The notes below the pieces were generated by a model. The model was not told where the DNA came from and did no database searches. It was given only the letters and a program-made list of their open reading frames with translations. DNA of 64,000 bases, taken from contig CP071497.1 in assembly GCA_017354895.1 (NCBI GenBank), forward strand, positions 4,278,001 to 4,342,000, written 5' to 3'. The translations under genes were made by a program, and so were the position numbers. How positions within the stretch are numbered: the first letter of the stretch is position 1; each line of letters begins with the position of its first letter. Positions 45,604 to 55,173 of the stretch are shown in pieces. Origin of the DNA: Podospora comata. Its lineage: Eukaryota; Ascomycota; Sordariomycetes; Sordariales; Podosporaceae.

Positions 45604-46594
45604 GGAAAGACTTGAAAATCTTGTCCAGCTCCTCCTTCTCCTCCGTGGTGATCTCCACAAGCGTCGAGTTCTCAATGACACAGTCCGCGCGGGTAGCTCC
45701 CGGAATAGGAATGATTTCACCGACGTCACCAGTGTTGGAATAGGACCTGATCCAAGCAAGTGCGAGCTGCGCCGGCGTCACCCCCTTCTTCTCGGCAAAC
45801 GCCTTGACCTGTCAACAAGCTTGAGGTTCTTGGCAAAGTTCTAAAAAAAGGGGGTATCAGTAATAATAACACCGTGGGAAAAACTCATGGTCCCTTACCT
45901 GGGGCTGGAACCTTCCAAACATATGCCTGTTATCTCCCTGAGGAATATCCTCAACCTTCTTGATTTGACCCGTCAAGAAGCCGTATCCAAGAGGAGCGTA
46001 GCTCAGCAGTACAACACCACACTCCTTAGCCGCCTTGGCCACGCCATTGGTGAGGATCCCACTGCTCCAGAGCGAGAACTCAACCTCGGCATGGGTGATG
46101 GGCACCACAGCGGCAGCCTCGCGGATCGTCTCGGCCCGAACCTCGGATAGACCCACAGCGCCGATCTTGCCCTCGTCCTTGAGCTGCTTGAGAGCACCGA
46201 CCGTTACCTCGACGGGGATGTTCTGATCCATCCGGGCAGGGCCGAAGACATCAATGAACTTGACGCCCCCGTGGATGGCGTTGCATTCCTCCCAGCTGAC
46301 GCGCACGCCCTCGGGTGAGCAGCTGGGGGAGTAGGTTGTCGGATTGAAGCAGGCCCGGATGAAAAGAGTCACCTTTTCCGCATCCTCGGGGTAGTTGGTG
46401 AAGTACCGGCGTAGGAGGTGAAGACCGGCTGTGGGGGGGTCGGGGGGCAGTCCGTAGACGGAAGAAGTCGACCAGATGGTGGCGCCGGCGTTGATGGCGG
46501 CCTTCATGGCCTCGAAGGCTTGTTCATCCGAAGGCTTGTTGGGGCGCCATGTGTATCCTAGGAAGCCAAGACCGGTATGAGGGAGGGGCGACAT
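45551..46594 (-). pseudogene. aldo-keto reductase (pyridoxal-reductase-like), broken cluster gene
   Basis: Exon 1 46594-45899 and exon 2 45840-45551 are separated by an intron with GTAAGG donor and TTTTTTAG acceptor. The start MSPLPHTGLGFLGYTWRP, STSSVYGLP (catalytic Tyr region), GLSEVRAETIREAAAV, VEFSLWSSGIL, LLSYAPLGYGFLTGQI and, in exon 2, VTPAQLALAWI with IPIPGATRADCVIENS are aldo-keto reductase family landmarks (NADPH binding at the last). It would reduce an aldehyde or ketone of the pathway, or be a housekeeping AKR carried along. About one break, in the second exon. The start at 46594 has little choice. Convergent with the O-methyltransferase. Confidence 0.75.
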
Positions 46595-46819
46595 GATGAG
46601 ATAGATGCACGAGATGGGTAATGATAAGATAACAGAGCGTTGTAGATAGTGGTGTTCGATTCTGCAGATTTCGGGTCATTCAGGTCACATCGTCTTAAGA
46701 ATATTACGGTGGGTTTGTCACACGTTCTTAGAACCTAACCCCGCTCCTTCACTGTTCCAAAGTCGGGGTTGCCAATTGCCTCATAGGGCTGCGTTTGTCC
46801 GAGTATCTGATAGTGGATT

Positions 46820-47152
46820 ATGAGTCCAGGGGCCTGCTGGTGTACTCTGTTCACCCGGCGTCAGTGGCGACTGATCTCGCTAACAATATGCCAGCAGAAA
46901 TCGTTCAAGGTTGGTCATCACCCCGCAGAGCGTTTGAGGTTACATGCCACAGCTGACAAGAATTGGACGGCAGCTGTGTGTGTTGATACTCCTGAGCTGG
47001 CCGGTGATAGCATTGTGTTTCTGACCAGCGAGCGACAGGAGTGGTTGGCTGGGAGGTATATCAGCTGCGCTTGGGATATGCCTGAGCTGATGGCCAGGAG
47101 AAAGGAAATCGTAGAGAAGGATCTATTGAAACTTCAGGTCCGGTTTCAATGA
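46820..47152 (+). pseudogene. C-terminal remnant of a short-chain dehydrogenase/reductase
   Basis: Only the last hundred or so residues of an SDR remain: VYSVHPASVATDLANNMPAE, the usual 'HPGGV-TELA-NMP' segment after the catalytic Tyr/Lys, then DTPELAGDSIVFLTSERQEW and AGRYISCAWDMPELMARRKE, a tail typical of fungal SDRs in secondary-metabolite clusters. The Rossmann half is absent and the remaining piece changes frame about once. It lies between the reductase promoter and the PKS remnant. Confidence 0.7.
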
Positions 47153-47810
47153 AGTTATCTAGCCGAGGCCAAGCTTTTATTAGGCTTCTTGACGTGAAGC
47201 TTGTTTGAGAGATGGAGTTGAATCGCGTGGGTCCACTACGGGAATGCACAATTTCTACCCACTTGCACCACAAAAGGGGAATCTCACGATGTAAACAATG
47301 AGGGTCGTTGCCTACATAATTTACGATTGCATTGCTTCCGCTATCGTGCATCTTTCACGTCATCTCTGCTTATATAATCTGTTTGTTTGATGGCGATGAC
47401 TGGTTGTGATGAGCCCGGCACGGGTTAAAGCCAAGTTGCATTCTTTATTCGCAATGAGCCCTCCTTTGCACCCAGTATGTCCGCTAAGACAAGCCAACTT
47501 CAGAAGACGCGGAGCTTGTATTCCATTCGTCTCTACTTTATTGTCATCAGAGCTAACCATCTTTTCTTTGCCTCCAGTTGGCGGCGGGTCAGGGTTCTGC
47601 CCGAGAAACCAAGCCAAACGCGGGTCCTGAACCCACCTTGGTGTTGACTGTCCTGAGAAATCAACATCACAGAACTCAGGTCTGTCCTTCGCTCGGTGGT
47701 TCATAGCAGTTAATAGATAGCCAATTGATTCATGGTCAGTGCACATTCAGTCCATCTTGAAGATTTCCAAGTACAGCATTTGCCGTGTGGAAAATAACTG
47801 CAATCACATC
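47153..47810. other. non-coding stretch inside the dead cluster
   Basis: No recognisable coding; probably promoter or deletion scar between the SDR remnant and the next pieces. Confidence 0.4.
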
Positions 47811-48110
47811 ATGGAGCGCTTCCCTCGCAGATCCGAAGACGCCGACAAACTCCTCAAGCTATCGGACCTACTCCGTGACGCGGCCCTGACTGTCAAAGAA
47901 GAGTGGAGCAAAGAAGTCTTTGACGAACCATCAAACATTCTCAACGGTCAAAGCAAGGGGTGGACACCACAGTCATGAAGCAACAGCCAGGATCCTCCCC
48001 AGTCGAAAGCTCTGGGACGCCGAGAGGACAACCGAGACTGTCTCGGGGGTTTTAGTCGAGCTAGTCTCAGAGCCACACCAAAGAATCCAGCAGGTGCTAA
48101 CCTGTCAGTC
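47811..48110 (+). pseudogene. N-terminal piece of a second O-methyltransferase
   Basis: MERFPRRSEDADKLLKLSDL with RDAALTVKEEWSKE looks like the first helices of a fungal O-methyltransferase. After a short gap, LPSRKLWDAERTTETVSGVL plus VELVSEPHQRIQQV matches the segment just downstream in that family (LPS-EL-DA-RT...ELVSEP--R). The rest of the gene is missing, and the sequence passes straight into the PKS remnant. Broken, with one or two breaks besides the truncation. Confidence 0.6.
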
Positions 48111-48119
48111 CACATGACA

Positions 48120-50934
48120 CTCTCCAACAACATCCAGTTGTTGCCACTCCTGCCCCGCCGAAGCGTCCTGCTGGTCCAGGCATCGAGCAGGAGCTGCGGG
48201 AGCTGCTCATCAAGGTCACCGATGTGCCAGCCGATCAGTTCAAGGGAGATGTTACACTTGCCGATCTTGGTATTAACTCGCTGGTAACCACAGAGATAGT
48301 GTCCGAGGTGGACCAGGTCTTTGGTATCTCTATCCCTCAAGACCAACTGCAAGATCTCCAAACCTTCGCCTCACTGTCCGCATACCTCGCTGGTCGTCTG
48401 GGTCGGGAACTGCAAGACACCCCAACAGTCGTTCAAACCACGGCTTCCAGCGAGCAGCGCCAGACACAGCCAAGTGCTTCGTCCTTGGAGGCGGCTCCCA
48501 CAGCCCCCGAGCGTGGGAGGCCAAGGGACTCTGAGAATTTGCTTCCAAAGCTCGCCAGCCTTTTAGCCAGCCATCTTGAGTGCTCTCCCGCTGACTTTGA
48601 ACGTTCCACGAACCTGGCGGATCGCGGTCTTGATTCTCTGCTCTGCATCGAACTCATGAGCGACATTGAAAAGACATTCGGTGTGTCAGTCGACCTGGCA
48701 CAGCTCACATCCGAGAGCACCTTTGGAGACCTTGCCGGCATGTTCGTTAAGGTCACTGGCCGGAAAAATCGTAGATTACAACGGCAAGACCTACGTCCGC
48801 TCCGACGAGCCCATCGACAAAGTCCGCTCAAGCCAGCTGTTCAACGAACTTGTCCAGGAGTTTCCTCAACACGCCAAGGAGCACATGCTGCTGAACCTCT
48901 GCGGTGCAGAGCTGGGGAAGCTGATTAGCGGAGCCAAAGAGCCACTCACTGTTCTTTTCGGATCCAAGAAGAACCGCGATATCCTTGAGGACGTCTACAG
49001 TACCGGTCCCATGTACGTCATTATGTCACAGCTGCTCACGCGCTTTCTTAAAAAGGCTCTGAGCGGCGCCTCACCCGGCCCAGATGGTGTATTCCGAATC
49101 ATTGAGCTCGGCGCTGAAACAGGATCAACCACCAAATGGGTTGTCGACCGGCTTGTACGGTGTGGCATGCCAGTCGAGTACACTTTCACCGATATCTCGC
49201 CCTCGCTCGTCTCTGAAGGGAAGCGCAAGTTTGGAAAGTACAACTGCATGAGATACGCCACCATCAACATCGAAAAGGAGCCCCCGACTCAGTACCACGG
49301 CCAGTTCGACATTGTCCTCTCCACCAACTGCATCCACGCCACCTCCAACCTGCGCCGCTCTCTCACCCACATCGACAACCTTCTCCAACCCCACGGCTTC
49401 GTCTCGCTTGTCGAGTTCACAAGCCGCATGTTCTGGTTCGACCTGGTGTTTGGCCTCCTCGAAGGCTGGCGGCTCTTCGACCACGGCAGACCCTATGTCC
49501 TCGCCAGCCCCGAGTTCTGGGAAAAGTCCATGCGCTCAAGCGGCTTCCAACACATTTCCTGGACAGGCGGCACAACCAAAGAGTCCGAGATAGTCCGCGT
49601 CATCACCGGCTTCAAGCAACCAGTCGACAACCCCGCCCTCTACCGCAGCACGCCACAAGACACCACCGGCGAAGTCGAAACACTCGTCTTCACCCACGTG
49701 ACAGACAAAAACCTCCCCCTCCGCGCAGACATCTACCACCCAACCCCACAACAAGCCGCCGCCCAAAAAGACTGGACTGTAGGTGCGCCACTCTCAAACC
49801 CATCACCACCACCTCACTAACATCCCCGCCTACCCAACCCTGATAATCCACGGCGGCGGCCACGTAATGCTCTCCCGTAAAGACATCCGGCCCCGCCAAA
49901 TCCACCACCTCCTCTCCCACGGCCTTCTCCCAATCTCAGTCGACTACCGCCTCTGCCCCGAAACAACCCTCCTCACCGGCCCCCTCCCCGACATTCTCAC
50001 TACCCACACCTGGGCCCGTACCTCCCTCCCCACCCTCAAACTCCTCAAATCCTCTATAACCATCAACCCAACCCACACAGCAGCAATAGGCTACTCAACC
50101 GGCGGCCTCCTAGCCATGTCCCTGTCCTGGACCTCCCCCCACCCGCCCTCCGCAATTCTCTCATTCTACTCCCCAACAAACTACCAATCCCCCTTCTGGC
50201 AAACCCTCAACATCCCCTCCCACTCCCATCCATACACCACCACCCCCTTCAACCTCCTCAACTGCGTCCAACCAAACCCAATAACCTTCTACAACATCCC
50301 CCCCAATCTCCTAGCAGCAGGAGGGTGGATGACCCCCTCCGACGCGCGCAGCCGTCTAATCCTTCACATGGACTGGCACGCCCAAACCCTGCCCGTCTTA
50401 TTCCGCGTTCTACCCCCCGCCGGAACCCCCCACCCAGAGAGCTACACCTCTATGCCGCAGCCAGCAGAAGAGGAAATAATCAAAGCGAGTCCCTACGCGC
50501 AGGTTATAAGGGGTAACTACAAGTCCCCTACGCATATCGTTTTCGGGACAAAGGACGATCTGATACCCTGGCAGCAGGCCGAGGAGACGGTCAAGGCAAT
50601 GGGGGAGCACGGGGTGGATGTGGGCTTCACGCTGGGGGAGGGGGAGCCGCACTTGTTTGACATGTACAGAGATCCGGATGGCAAGAGGTGGGGATACGTG
50701 CTGGAGGGGTACAGGTTTCTGTTGGAACGGGTGGGGAGGTTGTGGGGAATGGGAGGGGGGGAGGTTGTGAGGAATGGGAGGGAGGGAGGGAGGGAGGGAG
50801 TAGGTACCTCTCCAGAACCAGAGGCGTTTGATAAAACCTTTTCGAAGGCATGTAAACTTGGTGGAACGATGCAAGATATAGGCCAACTTCCTGCCCGATT
50901 CACATTCGTTAAAACAAAGTGCAACGCTGGCTGA
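48120..50934 (+). pseudogene. C-terminal end of a non-reducing polyketide synthase (ACP-ACP-CMeT-esterase), broken
   Basis: The remnant begins directly at a carrier domain: ADLGINSLVTTEIVSEVDQV (ACP1, phosphopantetheine Ser in INSL) and, after a Ser/Thr/Gln linker, NLADRGLDSLLCIELMSDIE (ACP2). The C-methyltransferase follows (KEPLTVLFGSKKNRDILEDV, IIELGAETGSTTKWVVDRLV as SAM site, YTFTDISPSLV, NCIHATSNL). The end is an alpha/beta-hydrolase: IIHGGGHVMLSRKDIRPRQI, VDYRLCPET, AIGYSTGGLLAMSLS (nucleophile Ser) and GEGEPHLFDM (His). This order is that of NR-PKSs making C-methylated aromatic acids, such as those of the dimethylorsellinate type. SAT, KS, AT and PT are absent. Besides that truncation it has about two breaks. 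The esterase part is extremely C-rich. Confidence 0.85.
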
Positions 50935-50957
50935 TGCTTTTCCAACAACGAACACCA

Positions 50958-53402
50958 TCAAATCATGCTCACAAATCCGCCACCCTGGAGGAATCGTATC
51001 TGTTGCTCCTTCAAATCAGCCCAATTCCTCAACTCCTGCTCTTCATCTTCCAACAAGGGAGGCGGTAACATCCCACTCAGCTGGCCAAAGTGATCAAAAT
51101 GTAGATTATGTGCGTGTTGCGGGTTGATTGTCGGCGCAGCCCTCTCCAATCTCATCAAGATATCCACAAACTTGCTTAGTGGCTCCTCAGCCTTTTGCGC
51201 AACAGGACCCTTCCGATCCGGGGCGCAGTTCAGCAGAGTTGATGCGACTTGGCGAATCTTGTTGATGAGACTGCTTCCGTTGGGCTCCATGTTACGTTGT
51301 GTGATGGAAGTGAGGACCGTCAGCAGGTTCTGCACGATTAGCTCCCGCTCAGCAAACATCTGTGCATCAATGGGATCCTGCTGCTGAGCAACTGCGTGGA
51401 GGGCGGCGGCGGCGACCGACTTAGAGACCGCATCTGACCCCAGAGCGCCATCAGTTCCGTTACCATTGACAGCGTTCTCGGCAGCATATGCCTGTGCCTG
51501 TGCGGCTTGGGCAGCTTGGACTCGTGCTTGTTCGCGGTGATTGTCGCGGAGGTTGAGGTAGCGCTCAACATAGTAGGAACGCGTCGCCAGCTGAGAGGCA
51601 TATATATTCGCTTTCTGAATCTCGTACTGCAAACGCCTCGTCTCGGTATCTTGCGAACTCGCCTGTGTCTGGACGGGAAGATAGTCGGGTGGTAGGTAGA
51701 CATAGGTATTTCCTGTGTCGTAGTAGTTTGTAGCATTCGGCAAATCCATGCCGGATAGGCTGCTCCCGTCGTTCGTATGTTGGCCAAGATTGATGGTCAG
51801 CTCTGGCGGTAAGTGATCCATGACCTGCTTGACAGCCCCCAGACAGTCATCCAGCATCGATCTTTGATCATGAAAGCCCAGCGAGGATATCCCGTAAGAC
51901 AGTTCAATGCTGACCAGACCGTTCATGGTCATGTAGATTTTGATGCCCTGGATAAAGCCCGTCATTAGGGACACGACGCCTTCCGGTTGTACAAGGATTT
52001 GATGTGGAAGAATGTATTGATCGTCGACCTCGGCAGGGAACTCGGGATATGGTTCGGCCGGGGTAGGTGGTGGAAAGATGATTTCACTATGAGGCGCGCC
52101 GATCTGTACCATGGATCTGACACCGACAAACATGCACCAAAAGATGCGCTTGCCCAGCTGGTCTTCAACGTGGTTGAACGATGGCCCTCGATAGGTAACC
52201 CCAAACATGTGCGACCCCGTTTCTCGCGGCTTGTGATAACCCATCTCGCGGATAAAGTCCATGGTTTGGCTCATGAACCGCCGGCAGACTTTCCATTGCA
52301 TGGTGTACCCCGCTGCCAGACCGAGAAAATAGCTAGTCGCAGCATCGTAGACGGTGATATCATCCTTGTAAGGAAAGGCCGAACCACGAGCTTCGGTTGC
52401 GACGACACGACATCGTTCAATGAAGTTGATGGCTTTGGGAAACATGGCCAGCCCGTTAGGATGGTGTTTGAGATGCAGCCGAGCAGCACGTGGGAACGAG
52501 GCCACTAGACACCCAATCATGCTGGCCAGCAGGGCGAGGAACTCTCGGCTTGTCCTGTCCTCGCGTCTCATGAAAGAGTTTCGAAACGTGGGCTCGTGGG
52601 GGAAAGGCGCTAGCGGGTGTATATACCTGAAGAAATCGTCCACAAGAGGGACCAGCACCTCAAATGGGGCTATGAGCTCAGCGGACCACACAGGCTGCGC
52701 ACCATGGAGCCCAGCAATGGATATCAGAGTCTCGGCGGCATTGTGCGGTCCTGGGCTCAGATTCGGCTCGAGGCGGGGCTGCTTTGCGGCTTTGGCAGCT
52801 TCGGCGTGTTTGTTTGGTGGCCCCCGGCGTTTCATGGTGCGGTTGAAGGTGCAGTCGACACCAAGGTCGCGACATGGGCGGCATGGCTGCGTCTCATCGC
52901 ACTGGAAAGAAGAAAACTCGTCAGTCGGGAAGCACATAGAGACACTTGGGAGAAGAGGATGTATAACCTTAACCTTGCGCTGACTACACATGTCACAGGC
53001 TCGGCGCAAGCGGGTAGCTTTCGAGGCGGCGCCTGGAGGGGTTGCAGAACCGCCCTGGGGTACTGCTGGCTGACCTGGTGGGAGCCCGGCCGGTGGATGG
53101 TATGGCAAGCCATCAGGATGCGGTACATAATGTGAGGCTGGCGAAGATGCGGGTTGTGCGAGGGCTAAGGGGGTGGTTGGCGGCGGGGGCCCTGCAACGG
53201 AATCTTGAAGGGCCTGTAAGCTGTGATGGGCAACAGCAGAGGCAGCAGCATCGGCGGCATATTGGGGATGTGGTTGAGGCTGGATCGCGGGGTCGTCCGA
53301 GTCATTGTGGGCAACAGGTTGTGATGGTGCGGACGTGTCGTTGGTGGGGACCTGGGCGTCGGTGGTATTGTTGGAGGGCGGTGGTGGATAGTTGGATGAC
53401 AT
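50958..53402 (-). CDS. Zn2Cys6 transcription factor
   Basis: Exons 53402-52968 and 52901-50958 give 792 residues. The 66-nt intron (GTTATA, branch CTGAC, CAG) splits the zinc cluster: ACDMCSQRKVK | CDETQPCRPCRDLGVDC, restoring the six-Cys C6 pattern followed by a basic linker (MKRRGPPNKHAEAAKAAK). The intron is in phase and without stops, so unspliced mRNA would stay open but with 22 residues inserted in the finger. A Pro/Gln/Ala-rich N-terminus precedes the finger. The middle (VPLVDDFFRYIHPLAPFPHE, then FWCMFVGVRSM) is the fungal-specific regulatory domain. It ends 24 bp from the PKS remnant, tail to tail, yet shows no break. Either a former cluster regulator or an unrelated neighbour; the target sugar, metabolite or pathway is unknown. 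Confidence 0.9.
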   Translation of the reverse strand: MSSNYPPPPSNNTTDAQVPTNDTSAPSQPVAHNDSDDPAIQPQPHPQYAADAAASAVAHHSLQALQDSVAGPPPPTTPLALAQPASSPASHYVPHPDGLPYHPPAGLPPGQPAVPQGGSATPPGAASKATRLRRACDMCSQRKVKVIHPLLPSVSMCFPTDEFSSFQCDETQPCRPCRDLGVDCTFNRTMKRRGPPNKHAEAAKAAKQPRLEPNLSPGPHNAAETLISIAGLHGAQPVWSAELIAPFEVLVPLVDDFFRYIHPLAPFPHEPTFRNSFMRREDRTSREFLALLASMIGCLVASFPRAARLHLKHHPNGLAMFPKAINFIERCRVVATEARGSAFPYKDDITVYDAATSYFLGLAAGYTMQWKVCRRFMSQTMDFIREMGYHKPRETGSHMFGVTYRGPSFNHVEDQLGKRIFWCMFVGVRSMVQIGAPHSEIIFPPPTPAEPYPEFPAEVDDQYILPHQILVQPEGVVSLMTGFIQGIKIYMTMNGLVSIELSYGISSLGFHDQRSMLDDCLGAVKQVMDHLPPELTINLGQHTNDGSSLSGMDLPNATNYYDTGNTYVYLPPDYLPVQTQASSQDTETRRLQYEIQKANIYASQLATRSYYVERYLNLRDNHREQARVQAAQAAQAQAYAAENAVNGNGTDGALGSDAVSKSVAAAALHAVAQQQDPIDAQMFAERELIVQNLLTVLTSITQRNMEPNGSSLINKIRQVASTLLNCAPDRKGPVAQKAEEPLSKFVDILMRLERAAPTINPQHAHNLHFDHFGQLSGMLPPPLLEDEEQELRNWADLKEQQIRFLQGGGFVSMI

Positions 53403-54615
53403 GATAATGATAAGCTACAGTGACGTCTGATAATCGAACAATATAACTGGCCCGGCGCACTTTTACGGCTTCACTCCGGGTGATTCTGCCACTGGCGATT
53501 TTTCGGCGAAGGTCCGGGAGAATCGCGGATCTTTTTTTGCGCCAAACCAAATGACAACATCCACAAGGGCCTTAGAGGTCACGTGGCTACCCGGAGCTGC
53601 CTTATCGGTTATCCTCAGCCTATCAATCCCACCATCCTATCGCCATAGCCCACACAGATTTGCAAGGGCGCCCGGACCACCCGAAGCACCAGTATACATT
53701 GGCTGTTCCCCTCCAATTCTTTCCACTTTCCCTTTCTCTTTTCTTCTTTATACTTACCTTGGCTGGCCTCCGGGAGATCATGAATTCCTAGAGGTATGTC
53801 GAAGAGCCTTCATTGCACATCGAGGAGTTTTTCGTCATTGTTTGCCCTTCGGGGTCGACAGGGCTGTCATTTTTGATGTTTGCTTTTTTTCATTGTGCGC
53901 TTGACTTTTGTTGAGCCATGAGGAAGAAGCAAGATCTGGCAGCTTGCAGTGCTGGTTGACCGTGTTTTCTGCGATGATGTGCCACCATGTTGGTATTCTG
54001 GTGTTCATTCCCGTGTTTGACATTGATGTTGCCAATTCTACTTTTTCCGTAGTTGAGAGTAACTACCCACAGAGTTTCACATCTAACAGTGTGGTGTGCT
54101 CTACCCGCAAGGGCTTACCATCATTTACGGTCGATATTGATGATTGTCCATTTTATATTAAGTAATACTTGTTTGCCTTTGGGCGATATTGTTCTCAAAA
54201 GGCTTGCATTTATCTCGCAGTTGCGTATAACACCCCAGTTAAACCAGGAACTGCTGGCTAACTCCAACTGAAACGATGACTATGCCGTATGCCCGGGTAT
54301 GCAGCCTGTGGTCAGGATCTGGATGGATAATGACCAGAGTCAAAGACTTGGTGATCAACAGGTCATTTTAATGCGTAAAGTCGAAACCAGGCTGTGCGGC
54401 TGGAGGAAAGACTGGGGGGGGACTGCTTCTGTCTCTGTTGTGTGGCGAGAAAAAGGCCAGGCAGCCACCTCACTTCAACACCTGGTCGCATCTTCCAAAA
54501 CCAAAACTTTGTCAATTTTTGCAGCACCGAGGGGTTGAAACCCGGAGTCCTCTAACAAGAACGCCAATCGCTCATGCTACCATAACAAGTTCTACCTCCT
54601 CGTCCGTTTCCCCTC
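53403..54615. other. intergenic region, promoter of the Zn2Cys6 gene
   Basis: No gene supported. It is fairly AT-rich at 53880-54290, with short frames lacking any family likeness. Confidence 0.5.
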
Positions 54616-55173
54616 TCAAGCCTTGGTCGGCGACGTCAACTGCCAAGCATCAATAGCGACGTACCCATTCCCTGATGTCAGAATCCCGACTGCAATCACG
54701 TTGTTCAGCCAGTAATACTTGGAGCTGCCCGTCTCAAACTTGATGCGGAGGTGGATGAAGCCATCGGACTGCGCCGGACCGCTCGTGCTGATGAAGATGT
54801 GGGCATTGTCATCAGTCTGAAGCTGGTAGCGTGTGTCGGCCGAGAAGGTGTTCTTGGAGTCAATCAGGCCCCAGTCAGCACCGAGGGGAAGGACTTTGCC
54901 TACATTGCAAACGTGTCAGCTTAGGAAGGGGAGGTTGGTGTAGGTTGGTCAGCTCGTACCGGACAAGCGAGGCCCCTTGAAGGATCCACCGGTGATGGGG
55001 ATCACCACACGGTTGCCGTTGGGACCAGCTCCTACAGGAAGAGAGGCACCCAATGTGCAGTTGAGGGAGTAGAGGAATGTCAGGCCTGGTGCCCGAGGTG
55101 TTGCTTGTGCCAGTGCCAAGCCTGAGAACAGGAGGCAGGTAAGGGTGCAAATGACGGCGCGGATGGACAGCAT
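54616..55173 (-). CDS. small secreted DUF3237-like protein
   Basis: Exons 55173-54960 and 54899-54616 give 165 residues; the intron (GTACGA, branch GCTGAC, TGTAG) joins PRLSG to KVLPLGADWGLID. MLSIRAVICTLTCLLFSGLA is a signal peptide cleaved near ALAQA. PGLTFLYSLNCTLGASLPVG, IPITGGSFKGPRLSGKV, RYQLQTDDNAHIFISTSG and IRFETGSSKYYWLNNVIAVG match the DUF3237 beta-barrel pattern (usually GG-F-GP-L-G-V and D---I-V---G). Function of this family is unknown. A TATA-like box lies 94 bases upstream. Length agrees with the family. Confidence 0.85.

Noticed and set aside
50410-50961. Minus-strand Pro/Ser-rich frames
   Set aside because: Antisense of the G-rich end of the PKS remnant.
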